Shown here piece by piece: positions 1 to 11,493 of a stretch of DNA of 64,000 nt (positions are counted from its first letter, which is position 1; each line of letters starts with the position of its first letter). Location of the stretch: the NCBI RefSeq assembly GCF_036014215.1, contig NZ_CP107921.1, forward strand, positions 2,923,501 through 2,987,500, in the 5' to 3' direction. Below the pieces are notes generated by a model that was not told the origin of the DNA, did not search any database, and worked only from the letters and a program-made list of their open reading frames with translations. The position numbers and the translations under genes are program-made. The DNA comes from Streptomyces sp. NBC_00440 (GTDB lineage: Bacteria > Actinomycetota > Actinomycetes > Streptomycetales > Streptomycetaceae).

Positions 1-6
1 GCCCCC

Positions 7-591
7 TCAGGAGTCCGGCCTCGTCGTCGGCTGCTGCTCCGTGCCCCCGGGCCGTGCCCCGGATGCCTCCGGCCTCGTCGTCGGCTGCTCCTTTTCGCCG
101 GCCCTGGCCGCCTGGACCATCGCCTTCAAGTGTTCCTCGTCCTCCGACGAGAGCGACGTCTGGACCAACTGGCCGCCGAACGGCGCCAGCTCGGCCACGA
201 CCTTGTCGACCGCCTCCGACTTGGCCAGGGCGAAGAGCGCCGCGGCCCCCGGGCGGAGGTTCGAGCTGACCTCGCGCATGAAGTCGTCGTTCACCCCGAC
301 GTCCCTGGCCGCTCCGCCTGCCGCGCCCGCCGCGGCTCCGACGGCCGCGCCGAGCAGTGGCGCAAGGAACAGCAGCCCGATGACCCCGCCCCAGAGCGCA
401 CCCCCGGTCGCTCCTGCCGCGGTGAGGTTGACGGCCTGGTGCAGCTTGATCTTGCCGTCGGCCTCGCGGCGCTCGACCACGACCACGTCCTCCAGGTCGA
501 TGAGGTGCTGACGGCTCAGCGTCACGACCTTGTCGCGGACCTGGTTGGCGGTGGCCACGTCGTCGTAGGCGATGACAAACAGATTGCTCAT
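7..591 (-). CDS. DUF1269-family membrane protein
   Basis: A 194-residue protein. It opens with a short soluble alpha/beta section (residues 1-55, starting SNLFVIAYDD). A Gly/Ala-rich hydrophobic stretch follows at about 60-95, long enough for one or two membrane passes or a membrane hairpin. A soluble section containing FALAKSEAVDKVVAEL comes next, and the tail is disordered and acidic with two TTRP motifs. This layout is that of DUF1269, a family of unknown function. The ATG at 591 follows an AGGAG ribosome site eight bases upstream. The gene stands alone, and the stop lies six bases from the window edge, so it is complete. No catalytic residues are visible. Confidence 0.85.
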   Translation of the reverse strand: MSNLFVIAYDDVATANQVRDKVVTLSRQHLIDLEDVVVVERREADGKIKLHQAVNLTAAGATGGALWGGVIGLLFLAPLLGAAVGAAAGAAGGAARDVGVNDDFMREVSSNLRPGAAALFALAKSEAVDKVVAELAPFGGQLVQTSLSSEDEEHLKAMVQAARAGEKEQPTTRPEASGARPGGTEQQPTTRPDS

Positions 592-794
592 GCGGCTGAC
601 TCCTCATCGGGGTGCAGGACTCAGCCCACTATAGGAAATATGCCGCAAAGGCGACATATGGCAGTGGCGTCCGGGGAAGTACCGGGCAGGCCCGGAGGGG
701 TAGCCACCGGTAGCCCCCCCTGCGGGCACCCACCGGGACCCACCCCCTCCGGACACCCGCCCCGGACGCCGAGCCGCCCCGGGGCCCAGCCCCC

Positions 795-3305
<2,511 letters not shown>

Positions 3306-5621
3306 TCAGCCAGTGACCACCGCGGCCTGCGGCCTGATCGGGAGCCGGCTCACCGGCCGGCCGGTCGCCGCCCGTACCGCCGCCGCCACCGCGGCCGGCG
3401 AAGTGACCACCGGCACCGCGCTCGCCGCCTTCGCGCCGAACGGGGCCACCACGTCGCGCTCCTCGATGAGCTTCACGATGCGGATGTCCGGCGTGTCCAG
3501 GGACGTGGGGAGCGCGTAACCGGTCAGGTCCGGGTGGCGGACCACGCCCCGCGTCGTACGGAGGTTCTCGGTGAGGGCCGCGCCGACGCCCTGGGTGACG
3601 CCCGCCTCGATACGGGAGGTCAGCAGCCGCGGGTTGAGGACCCGGCCGACGTCCTGGGCGACGGCCATCTCCACGACCCGGACCGAGCCCAGTTCGATGT
3701 CGACGTCCACCACCGCGCGGATCGCGCAGAAGGCGAGCCCGACGAAGGCATCGCCCTGCCCCGACTCGTCGAGCGGCTCGGTCGGATGCGGACGGCACTG
3801 GGCCGTCGCCCAGAGCTCCTTGCCGTCCATGGCCTCGGTGACCGTCGTGGAGAGCACCCCGTCGTACGACGTGATCTTGCCGTCGGCGATCTGGAGCAGC
3901 TCGGTGGACATCCCGAACTGGTGGGCCAGCGGCTGGAGGAGCTGGGTGCGGACCATCTTCGCCGCCCGCTCCACGGCTCCGCCGGACACCCAGGTGTGCC
4001 TGCCGTGCGTGGCGGGACCGGCCGGGGGCTGGTCGGTGTCGACCGATGCGACATGGACCTCCTCGATACCGAGGGTGTCCTGCACGATCTGCCGGGCCAG
4101 CGTGGAGAAGCCCTGGCCGGTCTCGACGGCGGCGCAGATGACCGTGGCGACCCCGTCGTGGACCTTGACCGTGGCCGTGGAGACCTCGTCGGCGCCCTCG
4201 GCGCCGAGCATGTGGACCATGCCCAGCGCGTAGCCGACCCCGCGGCGCACCGCGCCCGGCTCGCCCGCGCCCTCCGGCCCGCCGGGCAGCAGCCAGTCGC
4301 CCTCGGGGGTGTCCTTGGGCAGCGCGGGCAGCGGGAAGTCCTTGACGGAGCGCAGGAGTTCGGCGACCGGCGCCGGGCAGGTGATGGACTGTCCGGTGGG
4401 CAGCAGATCGCCGGTGGCCAGGACGTTGCGCAGCCGCAGTTCGGCCGGATCCATGGAGAGCCTGGCCGCGAGCTTGTCCATCTGGCCCTCGTACGCGGCG
4501 CAGACCTGGAGCGCGCCCTCGCCGCGGACATGGCCGGACGGCGGGTTGTTCGTACGGACCGCCCAGCCCTCGATGAAGGCGTGCGGGACGACATAGGGGC
4601 CGCAGGCGAACGAGACGGCCGCCGCCAGCGATTCGGACGAGGCGTCGGCGTACGCGCCCGCGTCCAGCAGGATCTGCGCCTCGACCTTCACCAGACGCCC
4701 TTCGGCGTCCGCGTGGTGGCGGTAGCGCAGCAGGGTCGGGTGGCGGTGGGCGTGGCCGAGGAAGGACTCCTCGCGGGTCGCGGCCAGCTTGACCGGGCAG
4801 CCGGTCTTCAGCGCGAGCAGGCCAAGCGGGAGCTGGAAGCTGGTGTCCTCGCGGTCGCCGGTGGCACCGGGCACTCCGGTCACCACGACCTTGACCCGGT
4901 CGGGCTCCAGGCCGAAGCAGGCGGCGGCCAGGTCGCGGTCGGTGTGCGGGTCGGTGGACGCGGTGTAGATCTCGACACCGCCGTCGGGCCGGGGCACGGC
5001 GAGCCCGGCCTCGGCGCCGATGGGTGCCGGGTCCTGGCGGCCGATCCGGTAGAGGCCCTCGACGATGACCTCGCCGGTGATGTCCGGGTCGCCGAACCGC
5101 AGCGGGATGTGGCGGATCAGATTGCCGTCGGGGTGCAGCGGTTCGGCCTCGAAGGCCTTCTCCGGGTCGGTGACCGGCTCCAGCACCTCGTACTCGACCG
5201 CGATGGCGGCCACGGCGAGCCGGGCGGTGTCCGGGTGGTCGGCGGCGACCGCGGCGATGGCCTCGCCGTGGTGGCGGACCAGTTCGGACGCGAAGACCGG
5301 ACGGTCGGCGACCGCGCGGCCGTGTGCGGCGTCGCCGGGGATGTCGGCGTGCGTGACCACCGCGCGGACGCCGGGCATCGCGGACGCTTCCGAGGTGTCG
5401 ATGGAGAGGATCCGCGCGTGCGGGTGCGCGGAGCGCAGCACGGCGGCCCAGAGGAGGCCCTCGGCCCACAGGTCGGACGCGTAGGGGAAGGTGCCCTCGG
5501 TCTTCGCGCGGGTGTCGGCCGGCGGGAGGGACGCGCCGAGCCCGTGCGCGGGCGGCTCCTCCTCCGGGCCGTCCGCCTCAGGGGACTTCGCGGTGGCCGC
5601 GGTGGCCGCGTCGCTGCTCAC
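3306..5621 (-). CDS. Xanthine dehydrogenase-family molybdopterin-binding subunit
   Basis: A 771-residue large subunit of a molybdenum hydroxylase, the part that holds the molybdopterin cofactor and substrate. An N-terminal alpha/beta 'hammerhead' domain (about residues 40-150) contains the AVLRSAHPHARI and VVTHADIP signatures. The long Mo-binding domain follows, with RTNNPPSGHVRGEGALQV near residue 360 and DVGRVLNPRLL near the C-terminus. The ATG at 5621 overlaps the TGA of the iron-sulfur subunit gene as ATGA, so the two are translationally coupled. It is the last gene of a three-gene operon (FAD, FeS, Mo). The CoxL signature of CO dehydrogenases is absent, so a purine or aldehyde substrate is more likely, but the substrate cannot be fixed from sequence. 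Confidence 0.93.
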   Translation of the reverse strand: MSSDAATAATAKSPEADGPEEEPPAHGLGASLPPADTRAKTEGTFPYASDLWAEGLLWAAVLRSAHPHARILSIDTSEASAMPGVRAVVTHADIPGDAAHGRAVADRPVFASELVRHHGEAIAAVAADHPDTARLAVAAIAVEYEVLEPVTDPEKAFEAEPLHPDGNLIRHIPLRFGDPDITGEVIVEGLYRIGRQDPAPIGAEAGLAVPRPDGGVEIYTASTDPHTDRDLAAACFGLEPDRVKVVVTGVPGATGDREDTSFQLPLGLLALKTGCPVKLAATREESFLGHAHRHPTLLRYRHHADAEGRLVKVEAQILLDAGAYADASSESLAAAVSFACGPYVVPHAFIEGWAVRTNNPPSGHVRGEGALQVCAAYEGQMDKLAARLSMDPAELRLRNVLATGDLLPTGQSITCPAPVAELLRSVKDFPLPALPKDTPEGDWLLPGGPEGAGEPGAVRRGVGYALGMVHMLGAEGADEVSTATVKVHDGVATVICAAVETGQGFSTLARQIVQDTLGIEEVHVASVDTDQPPAGPATHGRHTWVSGGAVERAAKMVRTQLLQPLAHQFGMSTELLQIADGKITSYDGVLSTTVTEAMDGKELWATAQCRPHPTEPLDESGQGDAFVGLAFCAIRAVVDVDIELGSVRVVEMAVAQDVGRVLNPRLLTSRIEAGVTQGVGAALTENLRTTRGVVRHPDLTGYALPTSLDTPDIRIVKLIEERDVVAPFGAKAASAVPVVTSPAAVAAAVRAATGRPVSRLPIRPQAAVVTG

Positions 5622-7408
5622 GCCATGCCTCCGTCATGCTGCTGCGGGTTGTCCGGCTGCATGCTGCCGGAGCCGGGTGCTGCCTGGTGCGGGATACGGG
5701 CCTCTTCGGACGCGGCGCCCGCCTCCGCGCGACCGGCGACCACCTCGCTGACCGCGTCCAGCACACCCCGGTAGCCGGAGCAGCGGCAGAGGTTGCCGCA
5801 CAGGGCCTGTCTGGTTTCGAGTTCGGTGGGGGCGTGGTTGCCCTCCAGGAGGTCATGGACCGTCATGGCCATGCCCGGGATGCAGAAACCGCACTGGACG
5901 GCTCCGCACTCGGCGAGCGCGCGCTGCACGTCGGAGGGTTCGCCGTTGACGGCGAGGCCCTCGACCGTACGTACCTCGGAGCCGGCCGCGGTGGCAGCGG
6001 GGACCAGGCAGGAGGCGACGAGCCGGCCGTCCACCTGAACGTTGCAGGCGCCGCACTCGCCCTGCGAGCAGCCGTCCTTGGCGCCCGCGAGACCGAGGCG
6101 CTCGCGCAGTACGTAGAGCAGCGACTCGCCGATCCAGGCGTCGGTGACGGGGCGGTCGGTGCCGTTCACCCGCAGGACGTACGAGGCGGGTGTGTGCTCG
6201 CTCCAGGCGACGGCGGGGGCCGCGTCGTCGGACGCGGGCTGTGCACCGGGGACTTCCGCACCGGGGAGCTCCGCGCGGGGGTCTTCGGCACCGGGGTCTT
6301 CCGCGCCGGTGCCGGGGTGCCCGGCACCGGAGGGGGCGGGCTCGGGGTGCACCGGGTCGGAGTGCGCCGCATCGGGGTGCGTGCCGGCGGGACCGGCTGC
6401 GGGATGAGCGGTCTCCGTGCCTGCCGCCCCGGACGCCGCGTCGAACTCGGCCGCGCGGGGGGCCGGAACGCCATGCGCGTCCGGTACGGGACGCGGGGTC
6501 TGGGCGGTGTCGTGCGGCTCCCGCGGGTCGTGCGCGTCACGCTCACCGCCGGGTACGGCAGATCCGGCATGGTCGGGATCGGGATCCGGGTCGGGGTCCG
6601 GATCGGGGCCGGTTCCGTAACCGGCCGCCGGAACGTCCGCCTCGTCGGCCGCCGTTCCGTGTCCGTCCCCGGCGGGCGGCTCGGCGCCCGTCTCGTGCTC
6701 GTCCTGCGGTACGGGGGCGCCATCGGCCGGAATCCCGTGGTCCGGTTCGGGCTCCGCCGGTACGGCCCACGGCGCGCGCGCACCACCGGGCAGCGTGGCC
6801 GGGCGTGCCAGCGAGGAGGCGGCGTACTCACCGGACTCCTCGGGGACGTCTCCCTCAGCGACCGGGATCGTCCACTGTCCGGTGAGGTCCCCGCCGTGCT
6901 GATGCTGCTGGTGCGGCTGTTCGGGGACGGGTGAGTCCTGCGCGTCCCCGAACGTCCACTGGCCGGTGGCCATCGGCGCCTGCGGGTACCCCGGACCGGA
7001 GTGCGGATCCTGCGCGGGCTCCGGCCAGTACGGCGTCTCCGGCGCGTGCGGGGACGGATAGGTCTGGTGGGACTGGCCGGAAGGGTAGGGCTGGGACTGG
7101 TCGGACGGATAGGGCTGGTGGGACTGGTCCGACGGGTAGGGCTGGTCGGACTGGTGCGTCTGATACGGCTGGTGATGAGACGGGTCCGCCTGCGGCACCG
7201 TCCACTGTCCGGTGGCGGCCGGGTCCGTGCCCGCTGCCGGGGTCAGCGGCAGGATCATCGGCGGCACGTACCCGTGGCCGGGCGCGGCCAGCGGGGCGCC
7301 GGACGGGTCCATGCCCTCCGGGAGCTGTACGAACGCCGTGGCCTCGGCGTCGTACTCGCCGCCCTGCGGGACCGGCTGCCAGCCGCCCCGGTCGTCGTTG
7401 GTGGTCAC
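5618..7408 (-). CDS. [2Fe-2S] subunit of a xanthine dehydrogenase-type enzyme with a long disordered N-terminal extension
   Basis: A 596-residue protein. Only the last 170 or so residues form the ferredoxin-like electron-transfer subunit: a plant-type cluster site (CSQGECGACNV plus a later Cys) and a second, helical site (CGFC followed by CGNLCRC). The first 400 or so residues are low-complexity, rich in Pro, Gln, His, Asp and Ala. They contain three TGQWT motifs at residues 66, 148 and 176 and a run of PYPSDQS-like repeats at 86-118. Typical family members are only about 160-200 residues. The start is the GTG at 7408, whose GTGA overlaps the stop of the FAD gene; the frame is open further upstream but only over the FAD gene. 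The extension's function is unknown. Confidence 0.92.
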   Translation of the reverse strand: MTTNDDRGGWQPVPQGGEYDAEATAFVQLPEGMDPSGAPLAAPGHGYVPPMILPLTPAAGTDPAATGQWTVPQADPSHHQPYQTHQSDQPYPSDQSHQPYPSDQSQPYPSGQSHQTYPSPHAPETPYWPEPAQDPHSGPGYPQAPMATGQWTFGDAQDSPVPEQPHQQHQHGGDLTGQWTIPVAEGDVPEESGEYAASSLARPATLPGGARAPWAVPAEPEPDHGIPADGAPVPQDEHETGAEPPAGDGHGTAADEADVPAAGYGTGPDPDPDPDPDPDHAGSAVPGGERDAHDPREPHDTAQTPRPVPDAHGVPAPRAAEFDAASGAAGTETAHPAAGPAGTHPDAAHSDPVHPEPAPSGAGHPGTGAEDPGAEDPRAELPGAEVPGAQPASDDAAPAVAWSEHTPASYVLRVNGTDRPVTDAWIGESLLYVLRERLGLAGAKDGCSQGECGACNVQVDGRLVASCLVPAATAAGSEVRTVEGLAVNGEPSDVQRALAECGAVQCGFCIPGMAMTVHDLLEGNHAPTELETRQALCGNLCRCSGYRGVLDAVSEVVAGRAEAGAASEEARIPHQAAPGSGSMQPDNPQQHDGGMA

Positions 7409-8301
7409 GACAGTGCCCTCCCCAGTGCTCGCCGGGCCAGTGCGGCTACGGTCCGCCGCAAGTGCAGTACGGCCGGGGGCAGCGGCTGCGCCTCTCCCCC
7501 TTCGGGGGGCGGTGCCGCGTCGGGGATGCAGGCGGCGGCGACGTACTCGCCGAAGGCGGTGAGCGCCTCCTGCGCCAGCCCGCGTTCTCCGTCCCAGTCG
7601 ATGAGCGAGGCGATCCACTGCTCGGCCTCCATCGGCCGCAGCGGCATCGGGGCGACGGCTCCCACCGCGCAGCGCACGCCGCGCCTGGCCGGGTCGAGGA
7701 CCACCGCGACCGAAGCGGTGGCGCGGCCGGGGCCGGTACGCCCGGTGGCCTTGAGGAAGACCTGGGGCGCGTGCAGCAGCGGTACCCGTACGAAGCCCAC
7801 GAGTTCGGCGGGCTGGAGCATGTCCCGGCCCGCGAGCAGATGCGAGACCGGGGTCTCGCGGCGTGAGCCGCCCGGCCCCGCGATGACGAGCGTGGCCTCC
7901 AGCGCGGCCAGCACGGGCAGCGCGTCGCCGGTCGGTGCCGCGGTGACGATGTTGCCGCCGAGCGTGCCCGCGTTACGGATCTGCGGCGGCCCCGCGGCGC
8001 GCGCGGCGGCGGCCAGCGCGGGGATGAGCGCGGCGAAGTCGGGCCGTCCCATCCGGGCGTGCGTGAGGCCGGCGCCGAGCAGTGCGTGGCCGTCCTGGTA
8101 GTGCCAGCCGCGGATCTCGCTGATCCTGCCGAGTCCGACAAGTCCCGTGGGCCGCAGCAGCCCCGAGTTCACGGCCGCCATCAGATCGGTGCCACCCGCG
8201 ACGGGGACGGCGGCAGGCATGGCCGTCAGTGCCGCCACAGCCTCGTCGAGCGACGTCGGCAGCGTCACGGACTGCGCCGCCTGCGGTGCGTGCGTGGTCA
8301 A
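7405..8301 (-). CDS. FAD-binding subunit of a xanthine dehydrogenase-type enzyme
   Basis: A 298-residue FAD subunit that passes electrons from the iron-sulfur clusters to the final acceptor. The FAD-binding signatures are clear: PVAGGTDLMAAVNSG near residue 37 and RNAGTLGGNIVTAAPTGD near residue 110. A CO-dehydrogenase flavoprotein-like C-terminal domain follows. The start is the TTG at 8301, preceded by GGGAAGGGG; the open frame continues to 8574 but the extra residues resemble no family member. This is the first gene of the operon, and the stop overlaps the GTG of the next gene by four bases. The length is normal for the family. Confidence 0.92.
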   Translation of the reverse strand: MTTHAPQAAQSVTLPTSLDEAVAALTAMPAAVPVAGGTDLMAAVNSGLLRPTGLVGLGRISEIRGWHYQDGHALLGAGLTHARMGRPDFAALIPALAAAARAAGPPQIRNAGTLGGNIVTAAPTGDALPVLAALEATLVIAGPGGSRRETPVSHLLAGRDMLQPAELVGFVRVPLLHAPQVFLKATGRTGPGRATASVAVVLDPARRGVRCAVGAVAPMPLRPMEAEQWIASLIDWDGERGLAQEALTAFGEYVAAACIPDAAPPPEGGEAQPLPPAVLHLRRTVAALARRALGRALS

Positions 8302-8589
8302 CCCAGCTGCCCCTTCCCGGTGTCCCGGTGTCCCGGCTGTCCCGCCTGTTGCGCCGTACGGTACGTGCTCATAGCCCGGACGTGGCAACTCTGGCACATC
8401 TTCCGGACTGCCCGACGGGAGGGTCCGCGAAGGGCAGATCCATCCCTTCCCAGACTGAACGTCCGCATTCACACATGATTGCCGCGAAGTGCCGATTACC
8501 GCTCTTCTGCACTTGTTGCCTGAGTTGTTCGGCCCGGCGGTACATGGTGGCGGAGAGGCGAGAACCCCGTACACACCTTGCCCGCACGC

Positions 8590-10338
8590 TCACACGTTTG
8601 GGGGCGCCCCCTCGATCGGGCGTCCGAGAGCCGCGGACGTCATCCCCTCGGGGGCGGGCCGCCGCTGCGAGGGCAACGGGCCGCCCGGCGGGCGGTACTG
8701 GACACCGAGCGCGTCAAGTCGGGCGTAGTGCGCGGCCATCCGCCGGCCGAAGTCCGCGAAGTCGCGGGCCGCCGGTTCCGGCAGCTCCGACCAGGCGACC
8801 TCCGCGAAGGCCGCGAGCCTCGGGAACACCTGGTAGTCCACCCGGCTCTGGTTCTCCGTCACCTCGGTCCAGACGTTGGCCTGGGTGCCGAGGACGTGTG
8901 CGGCGGCCTCGGGGCTCAGCTGGGGCGGTACGGGCTCGAAGCGGTAGACGTCCTCCAGGGTGCGGACGTACCCGATGGGCATCGGCTCGTCCTCGCCGCC
9001 GTCCTCCCGGAAGTTCAGATACACCTGCTGCTCGGGGCACATGACAACGTCGTGCCCCGCCTCGGCCGCGGCGATCCCGCCCGCGTAACCGCGCCAGGAC
9101 GAGACGGCCGCACCGGGTGCGAGACCGCCCTCCAGGATCTCGTCCCAGCCGATGAGACGGCGGCCGCGGTCGGCGAGCCAGCGGTCGAAGTGCAGGATGA
9201 ACCACGACTGGAGCTCGTCCTCGTCGCCGAGGCCCAGCTCCTCGATCTTCGCCTGGGCGGCCGCCGACTCCTTCCACTGCTCCTTGGGGCACTCGTCGCC
9301 GCCGAGGTGGATGAAGGTGGAGGGGAAGAGGGCGAGGACCTCCTCCAGTACGCCTTCGTAGAAGCGCAGCGAACTCTCCGCCGGGGCGAGCACATTGGGG
9401 TTGACGCCCCAGGTGTCCCAGACGGTGAGGGCGGCCGTGTCGATGACGTCGGTGTTGCCGAGCTCCGGATAGGCGGCGATGGCGGCCTGCGAGTGGCCCG
9501 GGACGTCGATCTCGGGGACGACGGTGATGTGCCGCTCGGCGGCGTACGCGACGATCTCGCGGATGTCGTCCTGGGTGTAGTAACCGCCGTGCGGCTTCTC
9601 GTCCCAGAGCGGTGACGCGCGGTGGCCCCACTTCGTACGGGAGCGCCAGGCGCCGACCTCGGTCAGCCGCGGGTAGCGCTTGATCTCGATGCGCCAGCCC
9701 TGGTCGTCCGTGAGGTGGAAGTGGAAGACGTTCAGCTTGTGGGCGGCGAGGAGGTCGAGATAGCGCAGGACACCGTCCTTGGGCATGAAGTGCCGTGCCA
9801 CGTCGAGCATCATGCCGCGCCAGGCGAACCGGGGGCTGTCCTCGATGGCGCAGGCGGGGATCCGCCACGGGGCGCCGGGCCGCAGCGGCGCCCGCCGGAA
9901 GGCGCCGGGACCGAGCAGCTGACGGAGTGTCTGCGCTCCCCAGAAGACACCTGCCGCGCTGCCGCCGTCCAGACGGACGCCGTCGCTGCCGACGGACAGC
10001 GTGTACGCCTCGGGGCCTGCGCCGGGTACGGGGGCGATCCGCAGCCGGACGGTCCCGCCGGCGGAGCCCGCTCCCTCCGCGGAACCGGAATCAGAACCGG
10101 AACCGGAACCCGAACCGGAATCAGAACTCGGACCCGAATCAGAACTCGAATCAGAATGTGGACCGCTCACGGGACCGGCGCCCAGGGGCAGTCCGGTCGC
10201 GTCGCCGAGCACCTGCCGCAGCCACCGGGCGACCCCCTCGGTGCCGGGTCCGGCATCGATGACCGTGCCGGCGTCCAGGGTGAACGCGCCGCCGTCCTGC
10301 GTCTCCTGTGCGCCGAGGGGCGCGGGAATCAGATCCAT
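8590..10338 (-). CDS. Beta-N-acetylhexosaminidase, glycoside hydrolase family 20
   Basis: A 582-residue GH20 enzyme that removes terminal N-acetylglucosamine from chitin-derived or wall-derived oligosaccharides. A GH20b-like N-terminal domain is followed by the catalytic barrel, with HLTDDQGWRIEIKRYP and the active-site HLGGDECPKE near residue 345 (Asp-Glu catalytic pair for substrate-assisted cleavage). No signal peptide is visible, so the enzyme is probably cytoplasmic. An unusual Ser/Asp/Gly run (about residues 57-90) interrupts the N-terminal domain and corresponds to a hexanucleotide repeat in the DNA. The ATG at 10338 follows AGGA at -11; an upstream in-frame start at 10365 is less likely. 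Confidence 0.93.
   Translation of the reverse strand: MDLIPAPLGAQETQDGGAFTLDAGTVIDAGPGTEGVARWLRQVLGDATGLPLGAGPVSGPHSDSSSDSGPSSDSGSGSGSGSDSGSAEGAGSAGGTVRLRIAPVPGAGPEAYTLSVGSDGVRLDGGSAAGVFWGAQTLRQLLGPGAFRRAPLRPGAPWRIPACAIEDSPRFAWRGMMLDVARHFMPKDGVLRYLDLLAAHKLNVFHFHLTDDQGWRIEIKRYPRLTEVGAWRSRTKWGHRASPLWDEKPHGGYYTQDDIREIVAYAAERHITVVPEIDVPGHSQAAIAAYPELGNTDVIDTAALTVWDTWGVNPNVLAPAESSLRFYEGVLEEVLALFPSTFIHLGGDECPKEQWKESAAAQAKIEELGLGDEDELQSWFILHFDRWLADRGRRLIGWDEILEGGLAPGAAVSSWRGYAGGIAAAEAGHDVVMCPEQQVYLNFREDGGEDEPMPIGYVRTLEDVYRFEPVPPQLSPEAAAHVLGTQANVWTEVTENQSRVDYQVFPRLAAFAEVAWSELPEPAARDFADFGRRMAAHYARLDALGVQYRPPGGPLPSQRRPAPEGMTSAALGRPIEGAPPNV
10080..10165. repeat. Degenerate hexanucleotide repeat coding a Ser/Asp/Gly linker
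   Basis: Inside the hexosaminidase gene the plus strand reads as repeated GAATCA, GAACCG and GAACCC units. On the coding strand these give alternating Ser-Asp and Ser-Gly codons. The run is in frame and looks like slippage-prone DNA forming a flexible insert in the N-terminal domain. Confidence 0.8.
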
Positions 10339-10401
10339 GCGCCCATCCTGCCGGACCCACGGCAAGTGGCATAGACCAATTCACCGGGCAGCACAGACGT
10401 A

Positions 10402-10456
10402 CAGGCGCACCGCCGGCCGGCCTCCCGGAGGAGGCCGCGGCCGGTCCGTGCGCCTG
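10402..10456 (-). terminator. Hairpin after the DUF3039 gene
   Basis: A long GC-rich inverted repeat lies 45 bases past the DUF3039 stop. CAGGCGCAC at 10402-10410 pairs with GTGCGCCTG at 10448-10456, with further pairing inside. There is no T-run, as is usual in Streptomyces. It separates this gene from the hexosaminidase gene. Confidence 0.6.
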
Positions 10457-10500
10457 CGGAGGAGCGGGCCGGGGTGGAGCGGGACGGGTGGAACGGGGCG

Positions 10501-10794
10501 CTACTTCTTGCCGCCGTCCTTGCCGCCCTTGTCCTTGTCGCCGCCGGCGCCCATGGACTCGTAGATCTCCTTGCACATGGGGCAGACCGGATACTTCTTC
10601 GGGTCGCGGCCCGGCACCCAGACCTTGCCGCAGAGTGCGACAACAGGCGTGCCTTCCAGCGCGCTCGCCATGATCTTGTCCTTCTGGACATAGTGGGCGA
10701 AGCGCTCGTGGTCGCCGTCGCCGTTCGACACCTGGGGTGTCGGCTCTACGAGGGTCCCCGTACCTGCCCCGCGCTCGGGCTCAAGAGTGCTCAT
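10501..10794 (-). CDS. DUF3039 family protein
   Basis: A 97-residue actinobacterial protein of the DUF3039 family. It contains HERFAHYVQKDKIM, a CGKVWVPGRDPKKYPVCPMC segment whose three Cys could bind a metal, and a Lys/Gly-rich tail. The ATG at 10794 is chosen because the upstream in-frame start at 10803 is a TTG with no better ribosome site. I see no strong Shine-Dalgarno sequence, so the message may be leaderless. It is transcribed in the same direction as the YqgE gene upstream, with only 30 bases between them. Function is unknown. Confidence 0.85.
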   Translation of the reverse strand: MSTLEPERGAGTGTLVEPTPQVSNGDGDHERFAHYVQKDKIMASALEGTPVVALCGKVWVPGRDPKKYPVCPMCKEIYESMGAGGDKDKGGKDGGKK

Positions 10795-10824
10795 GGGGGC
10801 CAAGGGTACTGACTCATTCCGCCT

Positions 10825-11493
10825 TCAGTTCAGCGAAGGGTCCTCCGGATAGGTGGCGATCATCGCCAGTCCGCTCCGCTGGCGCCTCAGCACCGACCGC
10901 CACAGCCCGTCCGGGTCGGGTGACGACACGTCGCCGGGCTCCGAATCCACCACGTACCAGGCCCCCTCCGTCACCTCCGCGGCCAGCTGTCCCGGGCCCC
11001 AGCCCGCGTATCCGGCGAAGATCCGCAGCGAGCCGAGCGCCGCCGCGAGCAGTTCGGGCGGGGTCTCCAGATCGACCAGGCCGATCGCGCCGTACACCCG
11101 CCGCCAGCCGATGGGGTCGTCCCGGTCGGCGCGGCGCCGCAGCCCCGTGGCCGCGTCGCCCCACGGCCTGCGCCGGGGGGTGGGCTCGTCGATGCCCGGA
11201 AACTCGAACGCACCGCCCCCGCTCCTCGCGCCGCCCGGGATCACCGCGATGCCCAGCGCCGAGTCCAGCGAGACCGGGCCGCCCTGGAAGACGACGCCGG
11301 GCTCCCCGGTGAGCTGCTCCCAGCCCGCCAGGATGTCACCGACACCGACCGGGGTCGGGCGGTTCAGGACCACCCCGAGCGAGCCCTCCCCGTCATGGTC
11401 GAGGACGAGCACCACGGCACGGTCGAAATTCGGGTCCGCCAGGGCGGGAGTGGCCACGAGCAGCCGCCCTGTGAGCGAGGACACCTCCGTCAT
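10825..11493 (-). CDS. YqgE/AlgH (UPF0301) family protein
   Basis: A 222-residue member of the YqgE/AlgH family. Diagnostic stretches are LTGRLLVATPALADPNFDRA, VVLVLDHDGEGSLGVVLNRP, VFQGGPVSLDSAL and FAGYAGWGPGQLAAE. Usual members have about 185 residues; the excess is a Gly/Arg-rich insert (about 100-135) between the GGPV region and the final beta layer. The ATG at 11493 gives the family start MTEVSSLTG; the frame continues far upstream only as an antisense shadow of murA. The molecular role of the family is poorly defined. It is divergent from murA. Confidence 0.92.
   Translation of the reverse strand: MTEVSSLTGRLLVATPALADPNFDRAVVLVLDHDGEGSLGVVLNRPTPVGVGDILAGWEQLTGEPGVVFQGGPVSLDSALGIAVIPGGARSGGGAFEFPGIDEPTPRRRPWGDAATGLRRRADRDDPIGWRRVYGAIGLVDLETPPELLAAALGSLRIFAGYAGWGPGQLAAEVTEGAWYVVDSEPGDVSSPDPDGLWRSVLRRQRSGLAMIATYPEDPSLN

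Noticed and set aside
3534..5774. Long open frame on the plus strand over the hydroxylase genes
   Set aside because: It is antisense to two well-defined genes, has no domain and arises from high G+C third positions.
8369..8593. Small minus-strand frame overlapping the end of the hexosaminidase gene
   Set aside because: A GTG overlaps the preceding stop, but no family, poor composition and no ribosome site; it lies in the leader of the hydroxylase operon.
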